64,000 nt of DNA, from positions 89,671 to 153,670 of the forward strand of contig JAZKFT010000016.1 of assembly GCA_040386335.1 (NCBI GenBank), given 5' to 3'. This DNA is from JAZKFT01 sp040386335 (GTDB lineage Bacteria > Bacteroidota > Bacteroidia > Chitinophagales > Chitinophagaceae). Below, piece by piece: positions 1 to 8,658 of the stretch (the stretch's first letter is position 1; each line of letters begins with the position of its first letter). The notes below the pieces were generated by a model. It was given only the letters and a program-made list of their open reading frames with translations. It was not told where the DNA came from and made no database searches. The translations under genes were made by a program, and so were the position numbers.

Positions 1-516
1 GTCTGCTTTTGTAAGCACATCGTTTAAATAATGAGACCTGACTGTTCTCCGCCGCTTTATTTTTTGGATTTCATACCCAGTCGCATTGCCAGCTTTTGAA
101 AGAGTAACTTCTGCAATATGTTGAGCCTGATTTGTGGTTGCCAGTAAATTGAATTGACAGGCATAGCCCAGGCTACCTGCTGCATATTCCAGGGTTTGAA
201 GAAAAGCCCCAATGGATAAAATAGTTTCTCTTTGGGTTGGGTCTACAGCGGGGAGCCATTTACTTTTATCGTTGCCGATAATCCAATGGTAAGGTTCAAC
301 ATATTGTACAAACCAGGGCTGTGTATTATGTCCGCTGGGAGCCAGTGATGCCAGGTAAAGGATTTGCACTTCATCCGGTAACAGGCGGCTTGCATTTGAA
401 GCATCTGTTTTAATATCGTTCCTGGTAAAATTGCTTTTATCGCTGCACAAATAATAAGTACCGGCGGCCACTAAAATGGTGCCTCCGGCAATACCCACAA
501 ATTTTCTTCTTCTCAT
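1..516 (-). CDS. Nitroreductase-like FMN oxidoreductase, 5' part only
   Basis: The first 172 codons are present; the gene runs off the left edge. The ATG (complement of 514-516) opens with MRRRKFVG and a hydrophobic stretch to about residue 23, which could be a membrane anchor or a Tat-like signal. Residues 60-68 (PSGHNTQPW) match the flavin-site SxHNxQPW motif of the nitroreductase/Acg-like superfamily. The family uses FMN and NAD(P)H to reduce varied substrates; the substrate here cannot be inferred. The C-terminal half, including the second flavin-binding segment, is outside the window. Confidence 0.72.
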   Translation of the reverse strand, partial: MRRRKFVGIAGGTILVAAGTYYLCSDKSNFTRNDIKTDASNASRLLPDEVQILYLASLAPSGHNTQPWFVQYVEPYHWIIGNDKSKWLPAVDPTQRETILSIGAFLQTLEYAAGSLGYACQFNLLATTNQAQHIAEVTLSKAGNATGYEIQKIKRRRTVRSHYLNDVLTKAD

Positions 517-1024
517 TAGAAAATGATACCGCCAATAACCCCGCCAGCTTTCAATAGAATAACCGGAGGTCCGTATTAAATGGTGTTGGATGGCATCTGC
601 CAAAATACCCGCTCATATAATGCTCTGGTTCGTTGCCGGCCGCTGGAATCATTTCCCTAAGAACACAGCCCCATGTCACCAAATCACAGTTGGCCTGGTT
701 CAACTTGTGCCTGAATACATTAATCCCTGCAGGTTCAAAAATTGGGTGTGATATTTGTTTTGCTTGCGGGATAATTTGAGCATTCAAAAGCAAGCAATCC
801 CGTTTTGAGAAAAGCGGGGGCAAGAATTGTTTGGTGCCATATTCACGATTTACCCCAGGATCATGATTATTTTGCCGTTCAGTAGGGGCGTAAAAGATGA
901 TCAGACATTCAAAAACTGCTTTCTATAGCGGATATGACGGACAATATAAAAATTAATCTCCTCCCATTCGCCGTAGTTTAAAATGAAAACCCTACTTTTG
1001 CCGACCTTTTTATAGAAGGTTATC
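517..1024. other. Intergenic region, no convincing gene
   Basis: About 500 bases lie between the divergent nitroreductase-like gene and the yceD-like gene. A 90-codon minus-strand frame (551-823) opens with TTG and shows no family motif, signal peptide or clear ribosome site, so it is not called. The right end holds the likely promoter of the yceD-rpmF-plsX genes. Confidence 0.5.
993..1000 (+). promoter_or_regulatory. Bacteroidota -7 box (TACTTTTG) for yceD-rpmF
   Basis: TACTTTTG exactly fits the TAnnTTTG -7 consensus of Bacteroidota primary-sigma promoters and ends 24 bases before the ATG at 1025. No good TTTG/TTG -33 box was found at the usual spacing, so this rests on one box plus position. 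Confidence 0.35.
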
Positions 1025-1576
1025 ATGAGTGGCAAAAGATCGTTTGAAATAGCATTTGTGGGGTTAAAGCCTGGCGTTCATGAATACGTGTATGATATCA
1101 CCGATAAGTTCTTTGCAGATTACGACCAGCAGGATTTTTCCAATTGTGTAGCCAATATTAAGCTGCAACTGGAAAAAAACACCGGTTTTATGCGGTTACA
1201 TTTTGAAGTAGGCGGCAGCCTGAATCTGAATTGCGACCGCTGCGGCAACAACCTGCCCATGCAGCTTTTTGAAGATTTCAATATCATGGTGAAGCTGGTG
1301 GACAACCCGGAGGAGATGAACAATACGGAGGAAGATCCCGACGTGTACTACCTGGGAAAAATGGAAAGTCACCTCAATGTGGCCGAATGGATCTTCGAAT
1401 TTATCAACCTGAGCATTCCGATGCAAAGGATGTGCAGCGAGGAAGAAATGGGTGGTCCCTACTGCAATAAGGAAGTGTTGCAAAAATTGAAGGAGATGAA
1501 ACCTTCGGCCGAGGAAAAGACTGAAACCGAAAACCTGTGGAAAGGATTGGAAAAGTTTAAGGACCTGCCATCCTAA
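1025..1576 (+). CDS. YceD/DUF177 family protein
   Basis: A 183-residue protein of the DUF177 family (E. coli YceD, needed for normal 23S rRNA accumulation; plant relatives act in chloroplast 23S rRNA processing). Cys70 and Cys73 form the family's CxxC (CDRCG). Two further Cys (136 and 147) could complete a metal site, which is inference. It precedes rpmF, the conserved bacterial order yceD-rpmF-plsX, and context strengthens the call. The C-terminal tail is acidic and polar. The start follows a good -7 box by 24 bases. Confidence 0.85.
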   Translation: MSGKRSFEIAFVGLKPGVHEYVYDITDKFFADYDQQDFSNCVANIKLQLEKNTGFMRLHFEVGGSLNLNCDRCGNNLPMQLFEDFNIMVKLVDNPEEMNNTEEDPDVYYLGKMESHLNVAEWIFEFINLSIPMQRMCSEEEMGGPYCNKEVLQKLKEMKPSAEEKTETENLWKGLEKFKDLPS

Positions 1577-1580
1577 AATT

Positions 1581-1680
1581 CAAGGAACAAGGTTCAAGGT
1601 TCAGGATCAAAGTAATAAAGTGGAAGGTTTATGATTCGTAAAATCATAAATCCGAAATCATAAATCAAAAATCAATTAAT
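1581..1680. repeat. Short-word array between yceD and rpmF
   Basis: Two word types are mixed. The first is a run of CAAGGTTC-like words (about 1581-1613). The second is an inverted pair TTTATGATT (1628-1636) / AATCATAAA (1642-1650), followed by more AATCATAAATC-like words to about 1672. The same ATTTATGATT word recurs near 16.65, 42.12 and 62.95 kb, and the GGTTCAAG-like word near 55.25 kb. Confidence 0.7.
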
Positions 1681-1702
1681 ACCGAATATTAAATTTTAGA
1701 TC

Positions 1703-1897
1703 ATGCCAAATCCAAAAAGACGCCATAGCCAACAACGCAGCGCCAAAAGACGTACCCATTATAAGGCTGTAGCCGCTACACTGAGCGTGGATAGCACAAC
1801 AGGTGAAACGCATGTACGCCACCGTGCACATGTAAGCGAGGGAAAACTGTACTATAAAGGACAGGTGGTAGCTGAGAATTCGCCGGTAAAGAAATAA
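1703..1897 (+). CDS. rpmF: 50S ribosomal protein bL32
   Basis: 64 residues with the bL32 N-terminus MPNPKRRHSQQRSAKRR. It lacks the paired cysteines of zinc-binding L32, so it is the cysteine-free form, which does not need zinc. It lies between the yceD-like gene and plsX, with its own terminator directly downstream, so much of the transcript probably ends here. Confidence 0.95.
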   Translation: MPNPKRRHSQQRSAKRRTHYKAVAATLSVDSTTGETHVRHRAHVSEGKLYYKGQVVAENSPVKK

Positions 1898-1938
1898 GGC
1901 AATAGCCTGTTTTAAAGGAGAAAAAGAACCATATTTTT

Positions 1939-1967
1939 GTGAGCAGATAGCATCGGCTCACTTTTTT
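1939..1967 (+). terminator. Rho-independent terminator after rpmF
   Basis: GTGAGC (1939-1944) pairs with GCTCAC (1956-1961). An inner GAT/ATC pairing is separated by an A-G mismatch. Six T follow, then more T-rich sequence. It sits 42 bases after the rpmF stop and 58 bases before plsX, so plsX may be partly uncoupled from rpmF. Confidence 0.75.
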
Positions 1968-2024
1968 CGTTTTTATAGGTTTCTCCCTGGCCTCCTGCAC
2001 TAACCGGCCACAAAAAAACAGACT

Positions 2025-2984
2025 ATGAATATAGGCTTAGATATGATGGGTGGCGACTTTGCCCCGCTGGAAGCTGTAAAAGGCATTGCAGCTTATCTCA
2101 AAGGAAAATCTGATCCTGCCCATATACCTCATTTGTTTTTGATAGGCGATGAGCCGCAGGTGGCGGCGCTTTTAGCTGAATATAATATCCCAACGCCTGC
2201 ATATACCCTCGTTCCCTCTACCCAGGTAATAGAGATGAACGAGCATCCCACAAAGGCTTTAAAAGAAAAACCTGATTCTTCTATTTCCAAAGGTTTTGGC
2301 CTGTTGAAACTAGGCAAAACAGATGCGTTTATCAGTGCAGGCAATACTGGTGCTATGCTCGTCGGCACTATCTTTTCCATCAAAACCATTGAAGGTGTAA
2401 CCAGGCCCACTGTTTCCACCATTGTACCCAGGGAAAACGGCAAGACAGGATTGATACTCGATGTTGGTATCAACGCCGACTGCAAACCTGAGATGCTCAA
2501 TCAATTTGCTGTTTTAGGTTCAGGCTATGCTCAATATATTTTAGGAATCGAAAACCCAAGGGTGGGCTTGATCAATATCGGCGAAGAAGAAGGCAAGGGC
2601 AACCTGCTGGCCCAGGCTGTGTACCCATTACTTAAAGAAAATAAGTCCATTCATTTTATCGGCAATATAGAAGGCCGCGATATCCTGGACGACAAAGCCG
2701 ACGTGATGATCTGTGATGGCTTTACCGGGAACATCCTGCTGAAATTGCTGGAATCGCTTCACCCAATCACTGAAAGACAAAATATCCACCACCCCTATTT
2801 TGACCGGTTTAATTTTGAGCAGTATGGCGGCTCCCCGGTTCTGGGTGTAGAAAAACCCGTTATCATCGGCCACGGTATCAGCGGGTCCGAAGCATTTAAA
2901 AACATGATCGTTCTGGCTGAAAAAATGATACAAAGCGATATGTTGGGTAAAATGAAAGATAGCCTCTCTGAAGTTGGCCAATAG
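2025..2984 (+). CDS. plsX: Phosphate acyltransferase PlsX
   Basis: A 319-residue PlsX, which makes acyl-phosphate from acyl-ACP for phosphatidic-acid synthesis at the membrane. The signature DMMGGDFAP is at residues 6-14. The internal GNTGA and the D-I/V-C-DGFTGN motif (ICDGFTGN) are present and the length is normal. The usual partner fabH does not follow; a DUF3574 lipoprotein gene does, its start falling 41 bases past the plsX stop. Confidence 0.95.
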   Translation: MNIGLDMMGGDFAPLEAVKGIAAYLKGKSDPAHIPHLFLIGDEPQVAALLAEYNIPTPAYTLVPSTQVIEMNEHPTKALKEKPDSSISKGFGLLKLGKTDAFISAGNTGAMLVGTIFSIKTIEGVTRPTVSTIVPRENGKTGLILDVGINADCKPEMLNQFAVLGSGYAQYILGIENPRVGLINIGEEEGKGNLLAQAVYPLLKENKSIHFIGNIEGRDILDDKADVMICDGFTGNILLKLLESLHPITERQNIHHPYFDRFNFEQYGGSPVLGVEKPVIIGHGISGSEAFKNMIVLAEKMIQSDMLGKMKDSLSEVGQ

Positions 2985-3024
2985 TTATTGCTCCTACATG
3001 TTCCACCAGAAAAAAGGTGATCAG

Positions 3025-3411
3025 ATGAAGTTCCTTTCCTGCCTTCTCATTCTTACAATTTTCTTATTTTCATGCGCATCGCAAAAGCAGTGGGTGCAAA
3101 CCGATTTGTACTTTGGCATGGCAAAACCAGATGGTTCGATGATTGCCGACAGTAGTTGGAACCAATTTGTAGCCCGGCACATCAGCAACGTTTTTCGGGA
3201 TGGTTTTACAGAAATAAAGGCTGAGGGTAAATGGTTGGATACACTTACCAAACAAATCATTTCCGAACCTTCGCATGTGATTATCGTCATAAACAAAATG
3301 ACCCGCCGGCTTTCTGCAGATATTGACAGTTTAATAAACGCCTATAAAGCCATTTTCCAGCAACAGGCTGTGTTAAGGGTAGACAAGAAAGTGCTTTCGA
3401 TCTCATTCTGA
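3025..3411 (+). CDS. DUF3574 lipoprotein
   Basis: 128 residues from the ATG at 3025. That start is preferred over the upstream frame start at 2974 because it is preceded by AAAAGGTGATC and begins a lipoprotein signal (hydrophobic residues 7-15, LFSC lipobox with Cys17). The mature part carries W-V-Q-T-D-L-Y-F-G and a C-terminal QQAVLRV stretch, typical of DUF3574, whose function is unknown. Probably membrane-anchored. Confidence 0.78.
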   Translation: MKFLSCLLILTIFLFSCASQKQWVQTDLYFGMAKPDGSMIADSSWNQFVARHISNVFRDGFTEIKAEGKWLDTLTKQIISEPSHVIIVINKMTRRLSADIDSLINAYKAIFQQQAVLRVDKKVLSISF

Positions 3412-3516
3412 TCTTTGGTGAAAACACCATTACCAAAAAGAGATAATTTGATAATCGACCCCGAAAAACTATTCTCCCTTTAATTGTTGTAATTTGCTAA
3501 TCTAAAAAACGCACTT

Positions 3517-5592
3517 ATGAAAACAAGAATTTTACTCTCTCTTATTATTTTAGTAACCGCTTTCAGTTCAGAGGCACAAATACGCTATCTGAAAGGCATT
3601 ATGCAGGGGAGCCAACAGGTCCCCCCCAATGCATCCACCGGCAGCGGGGTGATTATTGTAAAATATATTACCGCCACAAAATTGCTGGAACTATGGGGTA
3701 ACTATAAAGACCTTTCCAGTCCTGTAACTGCATCCCATATTCATTCGCCTGCAGCCCCCGGATCCAATGCAGGAGTGATCATTAATCTTTTAAACACAGG
3801 AGGCACTTCAGGTACTTTAGCGGGATCCGCCAACCTCACCCCAGTCCAGGAGATTGACCTGCTTTCTGGAAATATGTATGTAAATGTGCATAATGCTTCA
3901 TTTCCGGGAGGCGAAATAAGGGCCCAGCTAACCACCACGACAGATGGGCAAACGGAATATTATAACGGCCGGTTGCAAGGTGCCCAGCAAGTACCACCCA
4001 ACAGCTCTTCTGCCACCGGCACTTTTAATGTTCTATTGGACAAAACGACTGATTCAGTATTTCTTACCGGTGGCTATAGTGGGTTGACAACAGCCGCAAA
4101 TGCATCCCATATACATAGTGCTGCAGCGAATTCCAACGGGGGAGTCATCATCAACCTGAATTTTGATGCGGCTACATCAGGTACACTCCATGTAGCAAGC
4201 CAAGCCACCCCCGCAGATAAAGCAGCCATGATAGCAGGAAACACCTATGTAAATATTCATAACGCCACTTACCCCGGCGGTGAAATAAGGGGGCAAATAA
4301 ACAGGCTTTCCCAGATTACTTTTTTGAAAGCCATTTTGCAGGGCAGCCAGGAGGTTCCGGCGAATGCATCGCCGGGTAAAGGCACAGTAATCGTAAAATA
4401 TAATAGTGACACCAAGCTCTTAGAACTGACTGGTGATTACCAAAACCTGGGAACGGCGGCAAGTGCATCACATATTCACGGCCCTGCTGCACCGGGTGTA
4501 AATGCCGGTGTGCTGGTTACCATCACCAATACCGGCGGCACTTCAGGAACGCTTACAGCGACGGCCACTTTATCACCCGTAAATGAAGCCAGCCTGCTTG
4601 CCGGAAACATGTACGTGAATGTTCATACTTCTGCATTTCCCGGCGGGGAGGTCAGGGGGCAACTTGGAACCACCACGGCAGGGCAAACACAATATTTTAC
4701 AGGCGCATTACAGGGCGGCCAGGAAGTACCTGCAAATGGTTCATCTGCCACGGGTAATGTAACCGTCATTCTCGACAGGGCTACCAATGAAGTGTTCTTA
4801 ACCGGGAGCTTTTCTGGTCTTACTGCGCCGGCCACTGCAGCACATATTCACCGGGGAGTAACCGGCACCAACGGTGTGGTAGTCGTAGGCCTTTCTGCTA
4901 CAGCGGCAACATCCGGTACCGTAACCGGTAGCGGAGTAGTAACGGCTTCATTCGCAGACACGATGATCAACGGGTTTTCCTATGTTAATATTCATAATTC
5001 CGTCTTTCCTGGCGGAGAAATAAGGGCGCAGTTAGGCGACCAGGTGCTACCTGTAAAACTGCTTTATTTCAACGGCTATAAAAACGGCAACCGGGTAACA
5101 CTAATATGGGAAACAGCAGAGGAAATAAACCTGCGGGGTTTTGAAATAGAACAACAAAATGAAAAGGGAGAATGGGTTTTGAAAGCAACTGTTAACGCAA
5201 ATGGTGGAAGCACGGCTTCTAAATACAGCGTATCAGATCTACCGCAGGAAAGCAAAACAGGCTTTGTTTTATACAGGCTTAAAATAAAAGATGCAGACGG
5301 AAGATTTACCTATTCGCCCATTGTTACCATAAATTATAAGCAGCCAAAAGCCAGCCTCATCATTATGGACAATCCGGCAAAGGGCGACATCGTACGTTTC
5401 CAGGTTACCGGGCTACAGACTGATGTAAAATTACGGGTACAAATAGCCGATATAGGGGGAAGGATATTGGTTAGTAAACTGGTGTCATCATTTATTCAAA
5501 ACACCATTCAAATACCCGGCCTTGCTTCCGGAACTTATAAGATGATTATAACAGCAGGTGATGAAATTTTACAGAAGACATTTGTAAAATGA
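3517..5592 (+). CDS. Secreted protein with four CHRD domains and a T9SS-type tail
   Basis: 691 residues. A Sec signal peptide (about 1-20) is followed by four CHRD (chordin) domains at roughly 22-140, 147-262, 265-383 and 391-504. Each has a Q-G-x-Q-x-VPP/PAN start, an ASHIH-like core and a Y-V-N-(I/V)-H...FPGGEIR end. Then comes the LPVKLL...WETAEEIN linker common in Bacteroidota surface proteins, and a C-terminal beta domain (about 615-691) ending ASGTYKMIITAGDEILQKTFVK in pattern, typical of type IX secretion type A sorting signals. Export to the surface is inferred. Domains 1/3 and 2/4 resemble each other most, suggesting duplication of a two-domain unit. Confidence 0.85.
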   Translation: MKTRILLSLIILVTAFSSEAQIRYLKGIMQGSQQVPPNASTGSGVIIVKYITATKLLELWGNYKDLSSPVTASHIHSPAAPGSNAGVIINLLNTGGTSGTLAGSANLTPVQEIDLLSGNMYVNVHNASFPGGEIRAQLTTTTDGQTEYYNGRLQGAQQVPPNSSSATGTFNVLLDKTTDSVFLTGGYSGLTTAANASHIHSAAANSNGGVIINLNFDAATSGTLHVASQATPADKAAMIAGNTYVNIHNATYPGGEIRGQINRLSQITFLKAILQGSQEVPANASPGKGTVIVKYNSDTKLLELTGDYQNLGTAASASHIHGPAAPGVNAGVLVTITNTGGTSGTLTATATLSPVNEASLLAGNMYVNVHTSAFPGGEVRGQLGTTTAGQTQYFTGALQGGQEVPANGSSATGNVTVILDRATNEVFLTGSFSGLTAPATAAHIHRGVTGTNGVVVVGLSATAATSGTVTGSGVVTASFADTMINGFSYVNIHNSVFPGGEIRAQLGDQVLPVKLLYFNGYKNGNRVTLIWETAEEINLRGFEIEQQNEKGEWVLKATVNANGGSTASKYSVSDLPQESKTGFVLYRLKIKDADGRFTYSPIVTINYKQPKASLIIMDNPAKGDIVRFQVTGLQTDVKLRVQIADIGGRILVSKLVSSFIQNTIQIPGLASGTYKMIITAGDEILQKTFVK

Positions 5593-5612
5593 TCCTTTGA
5601 TCTAAATAAAAG

Positions 5613-5637
5613 AGCTCTGCAAACGCAGGGCTTTTTT
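5613..5637 (+). terminator. Terminator after the CHRD gene
   Basis: AGCTCTGC (5613-5620), a 4-base loop AAAC, then GCAGGGCT (5625-5632) with one G-T wobble, followed by a T run. It lies 20 bases after the stop codon. Confidence 0.85.
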
Positions 5638-5667
5638 ATTCAAGTAATGGGACGAGTATGTTATTTG

Positions 5668-5770
5668 TTAGTCATTGGGTCAATAGGTCATTGAGTCTTT
5701 GAATCACCTTGAAAATAAAAATAATGACCGAATGACCTATTGACCTATTGACCTATTGACCCAATAACGA
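5668..5770. repeat. Inverted short-word array built on TTGACCTA
   Basis: The left arm (about 5671-5697) reads GTCATTGGGTCAATAGG and on. The right arm (5731-5768) holds tandem copies of an 8-base word, TGACCTAT repeated three times and ending GACCCAATAACG. The arms are roughly reverse complements, so RNA or single-stranded DNA could form a long slipped hairpin. The array lies between the CHRD terminator and the next gene. Confidence 0.75.
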
Positions 5771-5837
5771 AGGGAATCTCGTTTACCGCTTCGGTATTAA
5801 CCTCCCTGTTCTATATTAGCTCCTTCAAAACATACAT

Positions 5838-6824
5838 ATGACGGACGGATCAAAAAAACTCAACTGGGGAATCATTGGTTGTGGAAATGTAACAGAAATA
5901 AAAAGCGGGCCCGGCTTTCAAAAGGCAGCAGGCTCGGCATTGGTTGCCGTTATGAGAAGAGATGCAGCAAAAGCAGCCGATTATGCTGAACGACACGGAG
6001 TACCAAAATGGTATAGCGATGCAGATGAGCTGATGAACGATAGCGATGTGGAAGCTGTCTATATCGCCACACCGCCGGCTTTCCATGAAGACTACGCGAT
6101 CAAAGCCCTTTTCCTGGGCAAGCCGGTATACGTGGAAAAGCCAATGGCCCTGGACGCCAATTCCTGCAGGCGCATGGCCGATGCAGCGGCGTACTATAAA
6201 ACCAAAATTTCAGTAGCCCATTACAGGAGGGCATTGCCGATGTTTCAAAAGGTCAAGGAATTACTGGCATCGGGCGCCATTGGCGATGTGAAAACAATAG
6301 AACTCACGATGCTGAAAGCCGCAGATGTGCAGGGCGTGGCCAAAACGGCCACCAACTGGAGAACAGATCCGGCGCTTTCCGGCGGCGGCTATTTTCATGA
6401 CCTCGCGCCGCATCAGCTGGATCTGATACTACATTGGTTTGGCATGCCGGAAAAAATGAATGGCTTTTCGGTAAATCAATCCGGGCTTTATGAAGCCGAT
6501 GACGCGGTGACCGGCCAGATGCTATTTGAGAATAATATCATTTTTTCAGGCACCTGGTGTTTTACGGCAGCTCGGGGATCCACCAAAGATTGGTGCCAGA
6601 TTACCGGTTCAGCCGGCAGTCTTGGTTTCCCGTTTTTTGGTAAAGAAATTGTTTTACAAAAGGAGGGAATTGAAACGCGTATGCCTTTTGAACACCCACA
6701 GCATATACAGCAGCCCATGATTCAAAAAGTGACCGCTTATTTTTCAGGACAAGGTGAGAACCCAAGCCCTGCCGCCGAAGCCATCGAAGTAACGAGAATG
6801 ATGGATCGTTTCACAAAAAAATAA
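5838..6824 (+). CDS. Gfo/Idh/MocA family oxidoreductase
   Basis: 328 residues. The N-terminal Rossmann fold has GIIGCGNVTE at about 11-20. The EKPMAL motif at about 99-104 carries the catalytic-site lysine of this family, and FHDLAPHQLDLI (from about 185) matches the substrate-domain histidine region. The family dehydrogenates or otherwise redox-modifies sugars and cyclitols with NAD(P). The substrate is not apparent and the neighbours give no pathway. A single-gene unit. Confidence 0.88.
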   Translation: MTDGSKKLNWGIIGCGNVTEIKSGPGFQKAAGSALVAVMRRDAAKAADYAERHGVPKWYSDADELMNDSDVEAVYIATPPAFHEDYAIKALFLGKPVYVEKPMALDANSCRRMADAAAYYKTKISVAHYRRALPMFQKVKELLASGAIGDVKTIELTMLKAADVQGVAKTATNWRTDPALSGGGYFHDLAPHQLDLILHWFGMPEKMNGFSVNQSGLYEADDAVTGQMLFENNIIFSGTWCFTAARGSTKDWCQITGSAGSLGFPFFGKEIVLQKEGIETRMPFEHPQHIQQPMIQKVTAYFSGQGENPSPAAEAIEVTRMMDRFTKK

Positions 6825-6855
6825 AACACCATATATAAAACCTGGTCGGTCAAAG

Positions 6856-6903
6856 CTGATCATGAAGATGGCGTTATTTACCGCTTCTTCATGATCAGTT
6901 TTC
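6856..6903 (+). terminator. Hairpin terminator overlapping the convergent gene's 3' end
   Basis: Perfect 12-base arms CTGATCATGAAG (6856-6867) and CTTCATGATCAG (6887-6898), then TTTTCTT on the plus strand. The right arm encodes part of the last codons of the convergent minus-strand gene, whose stop lies in the loop at 6878. Confidence 0.6.
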
Positions 6904-8356
6904 TTAATGCTGCATTTTCTTTTTTTAACTCTTTCACGGCTTCTATCAGGTAGGGCACCAGCCCGCTATAGTTAACGCTTAACATATTTTCGCCACCTTC
7001 CTTTACGAGTTCCGGCATTACAGCTTTTACTTCCTGGGCCAGTACACCGGATTGTACCTGGTTGCCCATTTGTGCGGTATCCTTCCAGGTATAATTGTAG
7101 CCATGTAGTTTGTCCAGTTTATCCAGTGCTTTTGTTATGGGCTGAATATCCTTTTTCAAACGTTTGTCGCTGGCTTGAGTTAGCGTTCCCTGCATCCACC
7201 CATTGCCATTTTTTGTAATTTCAAAACAGTTGGAAACTGATGAACCGGATTGGCCATCTCCAATAAAAAAAATCAGGTCGTTGGGTAGCCAATTGGTAGA
7301 CTGGCCACTTAGGAATTTATAATCGCTGTTGCGACCCAGCACCCATGCGCCGTAGGAATCGGTACGGTTGCCGAGACCAAAGGCGGCAGAATAATTACCA
7401 ATGGCGGATGACGAAGAACCCGCGGCAAATGCATAACTCCCATACGCTATTCCGCTACTTACTGCGGTAGCATATTCCCCGTAGGTCTGCCCCCTGCCGA
7501 TGGCCACTGAATGAATACCATCTGCACGGCTGCTCGCACCCATAGTGATGGTATAGTCGCCCCCGGCGTAACCGCCGCCAAAACAGGCTGAACCTTGACC
7601 GTAGGCAGTGCCGGCACCGAAGACCATGCAATAGTCTTTATAGGCCAATGGTTCATTGCCGATAGCCACAGAATATTTTCCGCGGGCATAAGGTAAAAAG
7701 CCCATGGCGGTAGAACCAGCTCCCTGTACGTAGCCGCCACTTACACCCGAGCGAAAGGAAGCTTTGTTGACATCAAACACCATGGAATTTGATGCGTGAT
7801 TTACCGATGCCGGCGTTGCCGGTGCCGGGTATAATCTTTTTACAAGCAATGAAAAACCGGCACCCACAGAGGCATCAGCGTTTGTCTTTAGACGGATATA
7901 CAGGTACATACCAATGACGGCCGGTTGAGAATTGCCATTGCAGTTATTTCCACACAACAGCAAACTATCCGCGCCACGGGTAAGTATACTCAATGTGTCG
8001 CCAATACCCAGGGCAATGCTTTCCGGGATGATTTCAAACCCAACAAAGGACGTATCCAGCAAGCTCATAATGGTATCGGCATTGGGGCCGTAATTACCAG
8101 CCGCACCACCGGGGTCGTAAATGCGGAATACAGAATCGCCGGGAGCTATGATACCATTATTAAGGTTGTACGACGGCACTACGCCCGGAATATTGACCAC
8201 CTTTTTTACCGACTGGCTTACATTCAGGTTGCCTACTACCGTCAGCTTTTCAAAAGGCGTATTGGTGCCGATACCCACATTGGTGGTTTGGGATTGGATG
8301 AAGAATGATAACGATACGAAAACGACAGTGTGGATCCATTGCAAAGATTTTTTCAT
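6878..8356 (-). CDS. Secreted protein with S74 (endosialidase chaperone) domain
   Basis: 492 residues. A signal peptide (about 1-22) precedes the TTNVGIGTNTP start common to Bacteroidota surface proteins. The middle (about 200-345) is rich in G-x-x-S-x-A-x-G repeats like the head repeats of trimeric adhesins. The C-terminus (from about 395, SDKRLKKDI ... GVLAQEV ... VNYSGLVPYLIEAVKEL) is a Peptidase_S74 intramolecular chaperone, ending in a short coiled coil. In phage tail spikes this domain trimerises the fibre and may cleave itself off. A trimeric surface fibre is the likely form; function unknown. Confidence 0.85.
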   Translation of the reverse strand: MKKSLQWIHTVVFVSLSFFIQSQTTNVGIGTNTPFEKLTVVGNLNVSQSVKKVVNIPGVVPSYNLNNGIIAPGDSVFRIYDPGGAAGNYGPNADTIMSLLDTSFVGFEIIPESIALGIGDTLSILTRGADSLLLCGNNCNGNSQPAVIGMYLYIRLKTNADASVGAGFSLLVKRLYPAPATPASVNHASNSMVFDVNKASFRSGVSGGYVQGAGSTAMGFLPYARGKYSVAIGNEPLAYKDYCMVFGAGTAYGQGSACFGGGYAGGDYTITMGASSRADGIHSVAIGRGQTYGEYATAVSSGIAYGSYAFAAGSSSSAIGNYSAAFGLGNRTDSYGAWVLGRNSDYKFLSGQSTNWLPNDLIFFIGDGQSGSSVSNCFEITKNGNGWMQGTLTQASDKRLKKDIQPITKALDKLDKLHGYNYTWKDTAQMGNQVQSGVLAQEVKAVMPELVKEGGENMLSVNYSGLVPYLIEAVKELKKENAALRKLIMKKR

Positions 8357-8460
8357 GGCAGTAGCTTTTTGTCATCGTAAAATACGAAAAAGCCTGCCAG
8401 ATTTCCCCGGGAAAAGTGAATCGCGGTGATGTCACCATTTTACCTCCAACCCATTTCTAG

Positions 8461-8640
8461 TGTGCCGTTTCCTCTGCCCCGCAGGGGTTACATGTTTGTA
8501 GAAATAAAGATTCAACATGTTATTGGCGTGCCGTAGGTACGCCACCAATGCGGGTAGCCTCTACGTGGCATATCCGAAAGATGTAGAAACCGATTGATTC
8601 TACAAACAGGTAGTGCCTACGGCACATATCTGCAACTATC
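8461..8640. repeat. Nested inverted-repeat element (REP/MITE-like)
   Basis: GTTTGTAGAA (8494-8503) matches the reverse complement of TTCTACAAAC (8598-8607). Inside are GCCGTAGGTAC (8530-8540) facing GTGCCTACGGC (8613-8623), and a local hairpin ATTGGCGT...ACGCCACCAAT (8522-8549). No open frame is present. The element fills the 300-base gap between the S74 and GNAT genes. Confidence 0.6.
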
Positions 8641-8658
8641 TTAAATGGACCTTAGTTC

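Noticed and set aside
551..823. 90-codon minus-strand frame upstream of the yceD-like gene
   Set aside because: TTG start, no ribosome site, no recognisable domain or signal; probably chance.
5668..5770. Possible CRISPR array from the TTGACCTA tandem words
   Set aside because: Units are about 8 bases without spacers, and no cas genes are in the window.
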